Assembly (NCBI GenBank): GCA_020740775.1
Contig: JAHEWK010000003.1
Location: forward strand, 620,001 to 684,000
Reading direction: 5' to 3'
From: Ilyonectria destructans
Taxonomy: Eukaryota; Ascomycota; Sordariomycetes; Hypocreales; Nectriaceae
DNA length: 64,000 nucleotides
This document shows positions 21,315 to 38,111 of this stretch, piece after piece (the stretch's first letter is position 1; every line of letters begins with the position of its first letter). Both the position numbers and the translations under genes were made by a program. A model generated the notes under the pieces. It did not search any database. It saw only the letters and a program-made list of their open reading frames with translations, and was not told the origin of the DNA.

Positions 21315-24300
21315 ATGGCGGAGGCATACTGGATCAAGACCTTCGAAGGCCTTGAAACTACACATTATCCACCTCTTCCCGTCATTGGCTATCAACCTGC
21401 GTTGAATCGCAGTGCCACTCATGAAATACGGGGGCTGGACTTGCAGGCGCACCCTGATACGCATCGCACCCTCTCCACGACACTGCGAGCTGCATGGGCC
21501 CTGCTTCTGGCCCAATACTCCGGTACTAACGATGTTGTGTTTGGAGCCATGGCGACCAGTCACGACAGGGACTTGGTCGCAGAAGATCAGGATGGGCCCT
21601 CCGTCAGAGAACGTCTTCTTCTCATGCGAGTAAAGATCGATTGGCAGTCGAATGCCAAAGAATGGCTACGGGAGATTGCATCGCAAGAAACCGCCATGGA
21701 GGCCGTTCAGAGCTGGGGCGGTCTGGATCAGATCCGTCTTTGCAGCCCAGAGGCACAAGAAGCGTGCAACTTCGGTAGTCTTTTGCATATCCAATATTCA
21801 GGGACAAATCATAGCCAGGTGCGATTCCCCATGCTACCCCTATCCCCGCAGCCTCTTCTTTCTTGGCCTGTAATTTCTTGACTACACAACATCCGTCACA
21901 TATTCCGTGGGTAGCTGAGATAGAATGAGTACTCATGTTTCGTACAAAGCAGGAACCTCGCGATCTCGAGGCTGAAAAAGACCCCCTCCCTGGACAACTT
22001 ACTCTCCTCGTGGAATGCATTCATGGTGCCGGGACAGAACTGCAGCTACGATTCCACTTCGATAGGAATATCATGGATCAGACTCGTATTCGGCGCATGG
22101 CTTTTCAGTACGAACACATCATACGTCAAGTCTTGAGCCTGCACAGCTCAACTTGCGGGGATGTATCGGCAAAGCGCATTGTCGAGCTGGACACATTCTG
22201 TGAACAAGACAAAGCGTTGGTCTGGTCTTGGAACGCTTCTGTACCAAGAAAGGTCAGCGCGCGAGTTCCGTATCTCTTCTCCCTACAAGTTTCTAGCAAG
22301 GCGCAAAGCCTTGCTGTCCACGCCTGGGACGGCAGTCTCACGTATGCCGAACTTGACCGGAAGTCGAACGTCCTTTGTGCATGGCTGTTACGCCAGAACA
22401 TTGCATCCGCTCGACGGATCGTCCCGGTGTGCTTTGACAAGACTATATGGACAACCATTACGATTCTAGCCATTGCCAAGTCTGGCTCTGTTTTCCTTTT
22501 GCTGGACCCCAACCAGCCTCACGGCAGACTCGCCACCATCTTGAACGGACTTGAGTTCACCGGAGTCTTGGCAAGGCCAGACACGGTCGAATTGGCCCAA
22601 TCGCTCGCCAAGAATGTGCATCTGGTTGGGGAGGAGTTGATCGAAAATGAATCACTTCAATGGAAGGAAGCCGAAGATTTTCAGAATGCGGCGCAGTCAC
22701 CGGATGACCCTCTATACATCGTCTTTACATCTGGCAGCACGGGAACCCCCAAAGGTGTCACGATCTCCCACGCGAATCTCTGCACAGCAGCCGCTCACCA
22801 AGCTCGAGCGCTTGGATTCGACGGCTCTCGCACCTTTGACTCTTCCTCCTACAGTTTTGATGCCTACGTCTGTAATACGTTCTACACTTTGTTGACTGGC
22901 GGCTGTCTATGCGTGCCCTCAGAAACCGACAGAATCAACAATCTCCAGTCTGTCTTGCAGGAGATGGACGTCGATTTTGTGCAGCTCACGCCTTCAACCA
23001 CTCGGGTATTGGACCCTGCCAAGCTTCCGCGCCTCCGCACCTTGATTTTGACAGGGGAGAAGATCAGCAGATCGGTGCTGGATCCCTGGTTGGCTACAGG
23101 ACGAGTCCGGGTCATTAATGCGTACGGGCCTTCCGAGTGTACAATCATGTGTTCCGCCAATAGGAACATCACATGCATTGAAGATGCAGAGTGTATTGGT
23201 AATGGATTGGGTGCCGTCCTTTGGATTGCTGATGTCAACGATATTACGAAACTGGCTCCCGTGGGCGCGGTGGGTGAGTTGCTCATCGACGGGCATATCA
23301 TCGGCCAGGGATACCTGGGTGATGAATGCAAGACCCGAGAATCTTTGGTCCATGTGCCAAATGGCTACCTTCCAGGCGTGGCCGATGCGCCGTCCGGCCA
23401 CCTCTTTCGAACCAAGGACTTGGCCCGGTATAACTCAGACGGCTCCATTGTCTACCTTGGGCGAGCCGATACGCAGATCAAGGTTAACGGACAAAGAGTC
23501 GAGATTGGTGAGGTCGAATACAATCTTGGGCAGTGCTTGCCAGAAGGAATAGACCCTATCGTCGAGACGGTTCAGTGGCCATCAGGAAAAAGACAGCTTC
23601 TTGGCTTCGTCTATCTCGGAGCAGGCCATGCACACCTCAGCCTGCAGCATTTAATTGCTGGTCTCGACGCCGAACTTTCCAAACGTCTCCCTAGATATAT
23701 GATACCATCCGCCTATTTCCCCTTGCGAGATATACCGATGACAGCGTCGGGAAAGACGGATCGTAAGAAGCTTAGGAGCATAGCCTTAGATGCACCTCAT
23801 CAACTTCTCGATGGCCAGGTTTCTAATCTTGACGTCGAGGACCGTCCGATGACAACCAAAGAACAGGCCCTAAGTGAGCTTTGGGCTAAGACTTTAGTAT
23901 TAGACCGATCTTCGATCCGGCCAAATTCTCACTTCTTCTCCCAGGGTGGTGATTCACTCGCAGCCATGCGCCTTGTCGCGACCCTGCAACGTGAGGGGTA
24001 CTATGGGATAACTGTTGCCAATATATTCCAGCACCCGCACCTGTCCGATCTTGCCGCCATTCTCACGAAGGACTGCATCGAGGAGATGATATTGCAGTCG
24101 GACATCGCCCCGTTTTCCATGCTCGGCGGGTATCAAGACGTGGCTGGCCTTCGGAACCAAGTATCAGAACTCTGTCAGTGCCCACAGTCGCATGTCGGCG
24201 ACATTTATCCTTGTTCGCCAATACAGGAAGAGATGGTGATACTGGCGTCCCGCAATCCAGAGGGCTTTGTCACACAAAAGGTAGTTGCTCTACCCCCAAA

Positions 24301-27300
24301 TGCAAACCTCAGCCGCGTAACGGGTGTATGGGAAAGGTTGACAGCAACGATACCAATTCTTTGCACTCGCATCGTCGATATTGAAGGTGCCACGTCGGAC
24401 TCCCCGAACTTTGTCCAAGCTGTCATCAAGGGAGGTCTGCCGGTAACCCCCTATTCACATCTTGAGACATGTCTGCAACACGAAAGGGCGAAAGACATGG
24501 GCCTTGGCAAACCGCTGTTCCGACTCGCCAGCGTGCAAGCAAAGGGTTCGGCCAATGGGGAAGCCTTCATCGTCCTTACCATGCACCATGCTGTGTATGA
24601 TGGGTGGTTTCTAGACATCCTCGGAGAAGAGTTGACTCGAGCATACCAAGGAAAGGAAAACACGACTCCCATTGTCGAATACCGGAATTTCATTAGCTAC
24701 CTCAACTCGTCTGATGACGGGGCAATTGCCAGCTTCTGGCAAAGAACCCTGAAAGATGTCGAGCCGGCAGACTATCCCAGCTTTCCAGTCCCAGACTACA
24801 AGCCGAAGGCCACTGCGGTGCTCGAGAGCGAGGCTGTCGGAATAGACTGGACTGCGGCCAACGGTATAACGGCCAACACGCTCGTACAGGCAGCATGGGC
24901 CGTCGTCCTGTCCAAATACTCCGGCGCTGAGGATGTCGTCTTTGGGTCGACTCTTTTGGGTAGGCAGATCCCCCTGCCGGGTATCGAGCGCATCGGCGGC
25001 CCAACCATAGCGACTGTCCCAGTCAGAGTCATTGTGGGTTGGGATTCGCAGACCGTGGCGCAATTCCTGCAAGCCATCCAGACCCAGTCTGTCGAGGTTA
25101 TCCCGTTCATGCACTTTGGTATCAAGAATATCCGACAACTCAGCTACGATGCCGACAGAGCCTGCCGGTTCCGGACCTTTCTGGTAGTGCAACCGGCATC
25201 TGAGCCGCCTGGTAACGATATGTTTGACTTGGCCAGTGGCAAGGACGATATCCAGGCATTCAATACGTATGCTGTGATGTTGGAATGTTCCCTTACCAAG
25301 CATGGGGTAAAAATGCGCTCGAGCTTCGACAACTCGTTGGTAAATGATGACGTGGTTCGGTCGATGATGGGCCAGATGAGTCGCGTCTTGAAGCTCTTCT
25401 GCGCTAAAAATCAATCCATTAGCCTCGGGGATTTGGAGATCCTCAACGACGAAGAGCGGCAACGCATCCTCAACTTCAAGTCGAAGGCACAGCACAGCCA
25501 GATTCTCGAGATAGCGTCTCATTTCAGAAGTTGCCTTCCACAGGAGGTATCTGATTCCACTGTGCATATTCTAGAAATTTGCAATGTGCCGAAGCAACTT
25601 GTTGGGGTTCTTTGCTTTCCCAATGACTCTCAGAAGAGGTTGCTCGACATCCTCGCCGAGGCTCACAGCCAACTTACCAAAATATTGCCCAAACACATGA
25701 TCCCCACCAAGTTCATACTCTCTCAATCTATCCCGAGAACAACAGGTGGGGATGTGGATGGCGACGCCCTCGGGAAGTTGGCAACAGAGACTCCGGTGGA
25801 GCGGTTCATTGATGCTTCATTGTTGCGCAAGCAAATTGATAGTCACCATCAACCACAAACCAGTGCCGAGATTCTCCTTCAGGGTATATGGGCGAAGGTG
25901 CTCGGCATCAATGCTTCATCTATCGGCAGAGAGAGCTCTTTCCTATTTCTAGGAGGCGACTCGCTCGCTGCTATGAGACTAGTATCAATGGCGAGGCATG
26001 AAGGATATTCCCTGACTGTTGCCAAGATATTCCAGGCACCACGGCTGCTAGAGATGGCTGCAAACGCCGTCGAAAGGATAAATGCCATTACACATTCTCC
26101 TTTGATACCTCCATTCTCACTTCTGGATGGAAGTTTCGACAGAGAATCCCTGGCCAAAGCTTGCAACATCGAGTCATCGGAGATTGAGGACGCTTACCCC
26201 TGTACTCCGTTACAAGAGGCCGTGATGGCACGCACTACACGCCGAGCTGGTGATTTTGTTTCGCAGGGCCTTACTCAACTGGTTGGGGACATCGACATCG
26301 AGCGCTTGAGATATGCTTGGGAGACAGTAGCTGCTGCCACGCCAATTCTTCGAACTCGAATTGTAGAGTGTCCTGGTCAAGGTCTTCTACAGGTGGTGGT
26401 CAAAGGTGCAATAACTTGGTCTGTTTGTGGGAGCCTAGATGACGTGGCTCCCTCGTCCCTCGGTCTTGGTCAACCCCTTCTCCGATTCGATCTCATTGAA
26501 TCGTCCCAAGAAAACGAAACGAACCGTGCTTTACTTACGACCATTCACCATGCAATTCATGACCGATGGTCTGCTTCCCTAATCCTCGAACAGGTGGAGG
26601 CCGTCTACAAGGGCCGAGAGCCCAATGAGAAGTTGATGCCCTATAATTATTTCATCAACTATCTCAAGCTGAAAAGCAAGGAGGAGGAACTAGCCGAAGT
26701 CTTCTGGACGAACTACTACACTGATTTGGAAGTTCCCAACTTTCCAAGCCTTCCGACTCCGAAATATCAACCAAGAGCGGACGGTATTTGCAAGCGGCAG
26801 TTCCAAATCCAGTGGCCGAGTAACGTCACACCATCGACCACACTGAAGGCCACCTGGTCAATACTTCTCGCGCAGTATAGCAACTCTAATGACGTTGTCT
26901 TCGGGTTGACCGTTATGGGACGACAGGCTCCCCTTGCCGGGATCGAGCTCGTCGCTGGTCCAACCATCGCAACCCTCCCGTTCCGTGCCAAGATCGAGTG
27001 GGCGGGTACACCACGAGCCTTGTTGCAGGCCATCCAGACCCAAGCCACTCAGATGATCCCCTTTGAGCATTACGGTCTCGGCCAGTTATCTAGTCTGAGT
27101 CCGGAGGCGAAGCGAGCATGTCAGTTCCAGTCAGCATTGGTGATACAGCCGCCCGAACGCCCCACGGAACATGGCGAACTCTTCGGGTTGGGGCTCAGCG
27201 ACTCTGATGCTCAGGGTGCCGATGGAAACGCACTTGTCTTGGAGTGCACGCTAAATGACAGGTTGGGAGAGGTTGAGGTCAACCTCAACTTTGATAGACA

Positions 27301-30300
27301 GATCCTTGATGGCACTCAGGCGGAACGCATGCTTGCACAGTTTGAGCACTTGTTGCGGCAATTTAGCATGGATGACTTGGATACCGTGTCTGTTAAGGAT
27401 TTGGCGACGCTGAACGAACAAGATTGCCACCAGATCTGGGCATGGAATGCCACGGTCCCTGAGAATATGGACAAGAGTGTGAGCGACATGATCATCGAGC
27501 GTGTCCACGAACAGCCAAGTGCCACTGCAGTGTGTTCGTGGGATGGCTCCCTTTCATACAGCGAGCTGCACAAGATGGCTCAGGGACTTGCCTACAGCCT
27601 CGTGGTACAGCACGGCGTCGAACCAGAGACCGTCGTGCCCATCTGTTTCGAGAAGAGCCTTTGGGCACCGGTGGCCATGCTGGCCATCGTCCTAGCAGGA
27701 GGCACAGTCGTTGCGATGGACCCGAGCCAGCCCTTTGAACGGCTACATTCGATTGCAGAGCAGGCGCAAGCGCGCCTCATTCTAGCATCGGCAGCCACGA
27801 AGAACATTGCCCGGGAGCTGGTTGCTACTGCCATTGTCATCGACTCTTCCTCAATTTGCGGTCTTCCAGAGCCTCCCCCGAGTTTCGCGGCCCCGGTCAT
27901 CTCAGGCACAAACGCACTATATATCAACTTCACATCTGGCAGTACTGGCACGCCCAAGGGTGCTATCGTGACACACAAGAACTTCTCTAGCGCCGTGCAT
28001 CATCAGGCAAATGGTCTAGGTTTCGGAAAGACAACACGCGCGTTAGACTTGGCCTCATACAGTTTCGATGTCGTTTGGGAGCTATTCTTCCAGCTACTGT
28101 GTTCGGGAGGTTGTCTCTGCATCCCCTCAGACGATGATCGCCGCAACGATATCGCGGGTTCTATACAGAGACTGGATGTCAACTTGCTAGACACGACACC
28201 CTCCATAGCCAGGACCTTGGAGCCGACAGCGATCCCCAGCTTGAAGAGGATCGTCCTTGGCGGCGAACCTCTGGCTGTTGATGATGTGATACGTTGGGAA
28301 AGCCGCCCAGATGTTGAGGTTTGCAATACCTACGGACCGACTGAGTGCACCCCAACCAGCACAATCGCCCTTTACGGACAAGATTTTACTTCGGAAGTGA
28401 CTCTTGGCCGCTGTTACGGATTGAATAGCTGGATTGTGAGCTGCAATGGTGGCGTGGATGACCTCGTGCCCATTGGGGCCATCGGGGAGCTGGTTCTGGA
28501 GGGGCCCCTGGTTGGAAGAGGCTACCTGAACGACCCCGACAGGACGGCGGTCTCGTTCATTAACGACCCCTCTTGGCTAATGCGCGGTCATACTGGATCT
28601 AACCCCGGAAGACATGGCCAACTGTACAAGACGGGCGACTTGGTGAAATACGATGGTCGAGGAATGTTAACCTTCGTCGGCCGCAAGGACACTCAGGTGA
28701 AAATCCGCGGCCAACGGGTCGAGCTGGAGGAAATCGAGTTCCACGCCCGCAGTTTCTTAGGGTCGTCATTCTCGGTGGCTGCTGAAGTCATCGACATGGA
28801 CAGGGCCGCACACAAGTCACAGGTCTTGGCGCTATTTCTTTCACGCGAGGATTCTCAACAACCAGACTCGCAGCAGGAGCAGCAGCAGCTACACCCATCC
28901 TCCTCGACTCTAACCAGCGACCTTGCAGACCACCTGTCTCAAGTGCTTCCTATTTACATGGTTCCCTCGACCTTCATCTTCGCCAAGATCCCGTTGTCTG
29001 CGTCCGGCAAGATCGACCGTCGGCGGCTTCGAGAGATTGGAGCTCAAGCAAAACTAGATCAATTGCATCAGAGGCGACCCGGGACGGGGCCAGAAACGGA
29101 GTCCGAGAATGATCTGTGCCAGCTCTGGTCTGAGACGCTGGGCGTGCCTCTTGAGAGCATCGGCCGCAACCATAGCTTTTTCGACATAGGGGGAGACTCG
29201 CTGTCTGCGATCCACTTGGTGGGAACTGCTCGGAAACGAGGCCTGCCTCTTTCTGTGGCGATGATCTTTCAGTACCCGCGACTGGAGGAGATGGCCAGGG
29301 AGTTATCGTCCGCTCAACAAAATGCCTTGGATAAGACTTCTACGGACGACTCCAAAATTCACTCTTTGATTGACGTGGCAGACCTCCCAGATCCTACCGA
29401 GGTATCAAAGTTACTCTCAGTCTCCCAGGATGCCATCAGCGACATCCTACCAGTGACTGAGTTCCAAAGCTATGCCTTAAGGTGCGCCTTGGGCAAGCCG
29501 CGCACTGAATGGAACTATTTCTTGGCCCGGTTCTCGCGACCTGTCGACACGGCCAGGTTGCAGCGTGTCAGCCAGCAACTTACCGACGCTGTTGACATTT
29601 TCCGAGCTATTTTCTTGGCACATGGCCACCAGTACGTGCAGGTATTCCTTAAGTTCCTAGAACCGCAAGTGGATGTCGTGAAGACCTCGGAGCCGCTCGA
29701 TGCGGTCTGCAATGCAGTCTGCCTCCAAGATTTGAACGGGGACCTTCCTCCGATCGGGTCGTCACTGGCGAAATTTTACATCTTGCAGACCGAGGTTGGC
29801 GAGCTGGCGGAGGAGACAAGTCTCCTCATACGGCTCCCACATGTTCTGTACGATGGAATCGGCTTCCCCCTCTTGGCAGACTCCATTGGTGCACTCTGCG
29901 ATCAGCGTCCGCTTCCGCCTCTGTCTAATTTCTCGACCTTCATCAAAGATACGGCTAGGAGGTCCACAGAGACGTACGATTTCTGGGGCTCAGTTTTAAA
30001 GGACTCTGAGGTGCCTACCATCATCTCGCCTAAGAGAGCGTGCGAGAAGAGTGCTGGCCAGGGTAAGCGTCTCCATCTACTCAGGGACATATCACTCCAC
30101 CAACGCCCCCCAGGCGTCACAGCAGCCACGATATTGAGTGCTGCGTGGGGCGTGGCGCTGTCACGAGTCACAGGCGCGACCGACGTTGTGTTTGGCCGTG
30201 CCGTGTCCGGAAGAACACTGGCCTCCGCTGCGGCGGAGCATCACCAAAACGTCATCGGGCCATGTTTTAACCTTGTCCCGGTTCGAATGATGGTCAACCC

Positions 30301-30682
30301 ATGCGACTCGATTCACGACATTCTCTATCGTCTGCAAGAGCAAATCGTTGCGTCGATTCCACACGAGCACATGGGACTCAGTGAGATGGTGGACAGGCAC
30401 ACATCGTGGCCAAAAGATACCGTCTTTGGCTCTGTCGTCTACTACCAAAATCTTGGCGATGACCCGACCGTCACCATTGATGGTCAGATGGCTCGTTTGA
30501 CCGCCGTACCGCTGGATCGGCCAGACCCCCCTGAGCCTCCTCGGCTTGATATCATTCCCAAGGGGGGCAAGCAATACACCTTAGAGTTGATGGTTCATGA
30601 GGAAGACGGCAGTGCTGAGACACCGAAGAATCTTTTAGATGAGATGGAGAACTGTTTGGAATTGTTTTTCAAGGTTAATTAG
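21315..30682 (+). CDS. Multimodular nonribosomal peptide synthetase, C'-A-T-C-(A relic)-T-C-A-T-CT
   Basis: Two exons joined across an intron at about 21819-21949 (donor after NHSQ) give about 3078 residues. The order is: the C-terminal half of a condensation domain (1-~260); A1 (~280-785, YIVFTSGSTGTPKG); T1 with Ser ~837 in GGDSLAA; a full C with HHAVYDG (His ~1048); a remnant of an adenylation C-terminal part (~1331-1453) in which the A10 Lys motif has decayed to TTGGDVDGD; T2 with Ser ~1506; C with HHAIHDR (His ~1702); A2 (~2010-2530, YINFTSGSTGTPKG); T3 with Ser ~2585; and a terminal C-like domain with PHVLYDG (His ~2799). There is no thioesterase or reductase, so the terminal C-like domain probably releases the product, usually by cyclisation in fungi. 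The first C half lacks its HHxxxDG motif. My manual pocket reading is D-A-C-Q-I-T-A-I-M for A1 and D-V-E-D-V-G-T-P-T for A2, with no confident substrate. A Met at 21210 is an alternative start; upstream exons cannot be excluded. Confidence 0.93.
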
Positions 30683-33668
30683 AAGGAAAGTAGAACTCAT
30701 ATTAGGATAGTCAGTTAAAGTCAAGCCAGAAGGGTCTTCTAATCTCAAAGTTACGTGCAGTAACTATCACTGGATAAAGTGAGTGTTGTATCTTCTGCGG
30801 TTTTATTCTGCATTTCATCGTTGTGAGGAGCTTTATTTGACTCGATAGTTCGTTCTTTTCGATCTGTCAGAACCCGATATAGTTTTTTTGCCAAGCCCCA
30901 GCCATTCTAATCCGGGAGGAGCAAACCGCCCGTTTTCCTCCTAATACAAGTACATGGGCATCCTTAGTGCGACCCCCACCACACTCGCGATGCGTCATGA
31001 GCGGCAGCCAATCGGGCTCCCGCTTTATGCATGACCACCTGGGTTACCGGTCATGGGCTGGTAGGGCTGAAGAGCCAGGAGGGCAGGACTGTCACGGACG
31101 AGCGCTGCAAGAGCGGAAGGGTCGAGAATTGTGGTCTCGTGGCTTCCGAGTCTAGGGTAGGACGATAAGGAACCGGCTATTCAAAGCCGTCAGGGGTGGC
31201 AATACGCTAGGCGTCAAGGGCGGTTGTTCGTCATTGTCACTCCTAAGCCCCGGTCGGATGTGAGTCCGGGGTCAGCCTGAGATGGAATGTGTAGGTAGTC
31301 CTGCGGGTTGGCGGAGAGGCTCTAGCCCTTATTTTTGTTGGTGGTTGTGTTCGAGTCCTAGAGTGGCTGAGAGTTGTGGCGTAGTCACCGGGCGGAAGGA
31401 CTCTGGGCAACCACAATCGATCGGCGGTGTATTACAGGGAGTGAACAGGGCAAGCATCACGTGGAGGGCTTCTGGCAGATGATGGGATGCGCAAATGGGA
31501 TTCTTTACTCAGGCCTCTCAGAGGGTCTTCGCCTTGTGGCGCCGGGCATTGTTCGGGGCCAGCTTGGAGATGCATGGTGGTGGAGTCGAGCGAACAAAAG
31601 AAAGACTTGGGGGAAGTGCGGAGCATGAAGAGAAAAAAATTCGCGGACTTGGTGAGCGCGGATTACGATGACCAAAGGAGAAGGAAGATTTCTTGATTCC
31701 ATCTGCAGGCGGTGACCAGGCCGTTCTTGCTGTCGAGTCTAAGTGGTACAGTTGGTGGACCGCGACTGGGTGTGTAAGGAATCGTGCATATCGCGCTCGT
31801 TTCATGGAGAGTGACAGGGAAGCAAGTAGAAAAGTCCTAGGGCAAGCTCTAGGACTGACGACCCCAGCCTGCGCCCGTCGTCAATGCCTGAATTATAAGA
31901 GATCCAGGGTCGGCACGACCAGAGTACAGGTCTAGGGCGCCTCACTTTGATGTGGAATCAATAAGGCTTAGACCATGGCTAGAGTCAAGAAAAAGCTTCG
32001 CATTCGCTTTACGGATGCATGTTGTGGATGGTTAATTGGCTGTATCATGAGCGTTTGAGGTCGGGTGCGACATCTGCCGATGCATATCAAACAAGTACAT
32101 TCGTCAATCGCCACCACCTGTGTGCGTATTCGTCACGGCCAAAGCCTCACGCCTCGCCTCGTTCTTTGTCCTTTGTCGTCGTCCTATATAGTCTTATTAA
32201 CCCAAGGAGGCGTTTGCTCGCTTTTGAATTGACAAAAATCACTTGACTCGTTGCTCCTACTACGTCGATATTGGGCGTCGTCCACGCCGGCTCTGGTGGC
32301 ATCTGATCCCCTCAGCTCCGTTCAGCTCCGCTCAGCTTCAACGGCCCGGGCACCAACGGGAGGTCGCGCTGGTATTACGTTCTGACTGCTCGCGACAACC
32401 CTTGTTGGGAGTTGTCCAACCGGGGCACGATCGGCAGAGCAGGCGGCTTCGCAAAGTCGCATTGTGGTGCATGGAGGCAACAGGAGGGAGATAAGTGATT
32501 GATTGATTGATTGATTACCATTCGTGTCGACTGATTACCGGCCGTGTCGACTGAGACGACGACACAAATCGCAAGCCACCGACACAATTACAGGTGGATG
32601 GGACAGACCAGGTGAATGCCCAACAGGGACCAAGCACATACCACATACCACAGCTAGTACCTCCGTCAGCGAGGCAAAGTACTGTCCAGTATCCGTACCT
32701 GGCCGGCCTGCCTCGGAGCTGTGACCGACCAGCTGTGCCGGATTGCCTGATGTCCAGGATCAGCAACTCTGCCAGACGACAATTCCAACGAAAAGAAGTG
32801 GATCCCAGAGTCAATACGGGCACGAAGCTGCAACATTCACAAACCGTCCCCAACTCGCAGCGGCTCTCCCTGGTTGCGGCATCGTATGTCAACACAACCA
32901 GGCGCGATAACAGCCAGACAACTTGTACCCCAAGCTGGTAGGTACCTGAGGCGACGAATGCTTGCCAGCTGGAGGCCAAGGAGGGGAAGAGGCCCATGCT
33001 TTTTCTGCCCTGGTTTTGGCCCTTTGGGCTTTGGGCACTGGCATTGGGCGCCCGGCCCCCTCCTCCCCTCCCCCTCCCCCCCGTTTGAGGGCGACAACCG
33101 CTAACTCAGAGCTTAGCTTTTACCGCTACCGCATGCAAAACAGAAAAAAACCCCGCCAAAACGCCCAAAGCCTGCCGTCGTATTACCCCCCCTTCCAGGC
33201 TGCTTCCCTCCCCCTCCAGGCTTTGTCCCCCCCCGCGCCAGGCTTCTCTCGCCCCGAAGACGACCAAAAGAGCGCCCCAAGGTCCATTTCATCCACGGCC
33301 ATCCATCACTGACGACATCTCTCACCACACCACCTCTCACCTCTCACCTCTCCTCTCTCCTCCCGCCCTCCACCTCTTGCCACCTTCATCCCACCACCCG
33401 TCAACCGGCAACCTCTCTCGCCCTCGCACCTGCAGTGCTTGTGCCCCTCCCGTTGCGAGACTCAACGGCACCTCACGGCACGGCCCCCCCTCTTCTCGCT
33501 CTTGTCGCTCTGCTCGTCCTCGACCGACTCCCGCCCGCCCACAAACAAGGCGCCCGTCGTGTCCCTCCTCGTTGATCTCGGCCTGCCTCGCCGGCCACAT
33601 CCTCTCCCTCCCATACCACCTCCACCTCCCGTCGTCCTGCGCGAACGCATCGCGCTCCCCCCGCCGCC
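30683..33668. other. Long gene-free stretch, NRPS 3' side to PKC1 promoter and leader
   Basis: Nearly 3 kb without a recognisable gene. Frames between 30.9 and 32.9 kb are short, low-complexity and show no family features. A GATT microsatellite lies at about 32497-32517. From about 33040 to 33660 the plus strand is strongly C/T-rich with many CCCTCC and CACCTC runs, as expected for the promoter and long 5' leader of the PKC1 gene. This stretch probably marks the right border of the secondary-metabolite cluster. Confidence 0.55.
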
Positions 33669-37514
<3,846 letters not shown>

Positions 37515-38111
37515 ACGACTACGTTGCGCATGAGAATGAATACGATTTGCATTTCTACGAGAATACGACGGTGCCGCGGTGAGGGATTGTCTTGCCTATC
37601 GGATACCCAGGAGCGATGATGGTTAGACGGCCGGACACCGTGGTTTTTGGTGATGTTGATGAAGCGAACTCTGTTGTAGGCGACTCTACGGAGGCGCAGT
37701 TTTTTTCGTTCGCTTTATTTTTGGTTGTAGCAGAGTTTTTGCTATTAAGCAGCGATTGAAGAAAAATGTATGGTGCCGGTCATCTTGGTAGAGTACCGGT
37801 TTGGCGGGACAGGGGATGGACTGGAGACGAGCATGCCTGCTTAATAGAAGTCAAGATAATGACGTTGTTGGAAATTAGTCCATTAGAAGTTTTGTCCACG
37901 AGCCCGGCGTGAGGTTGTGATGCTAAGTGACGATGGCGATTGTGGTGTCTGTAGAGCTGCCTTTGTCCGGTTTGGTCTGGCAAGAGGGAGTATTTCTTCA
38001 CTCGGGAATGCAACAGAAGACACGAGTATTTAGTGATCATTCACTTCATCATTTTCCTTCTGTTTTTATCTGGTCCTATTTCAAGAGACTTTCTAATTTG
38101 TTGTTTTCCTT
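37515..38111. other. Convergent intergenic region between PKC1 and acyl-CoA dehydrogenase
   Basis: The 3' ends of the two genes face each other across about 600 bp. T-rich runs at 37700-37740 and 38040-38110 suit polyadenylation regions; no gene is seen. Confidence 0.5.

Noticed and set aside
30967..32500. Several short frames between the NRPS and PKC1.
   Set aside because: None over ~85 residues, no domain features, overlapping on both strands; treated as chance frames.
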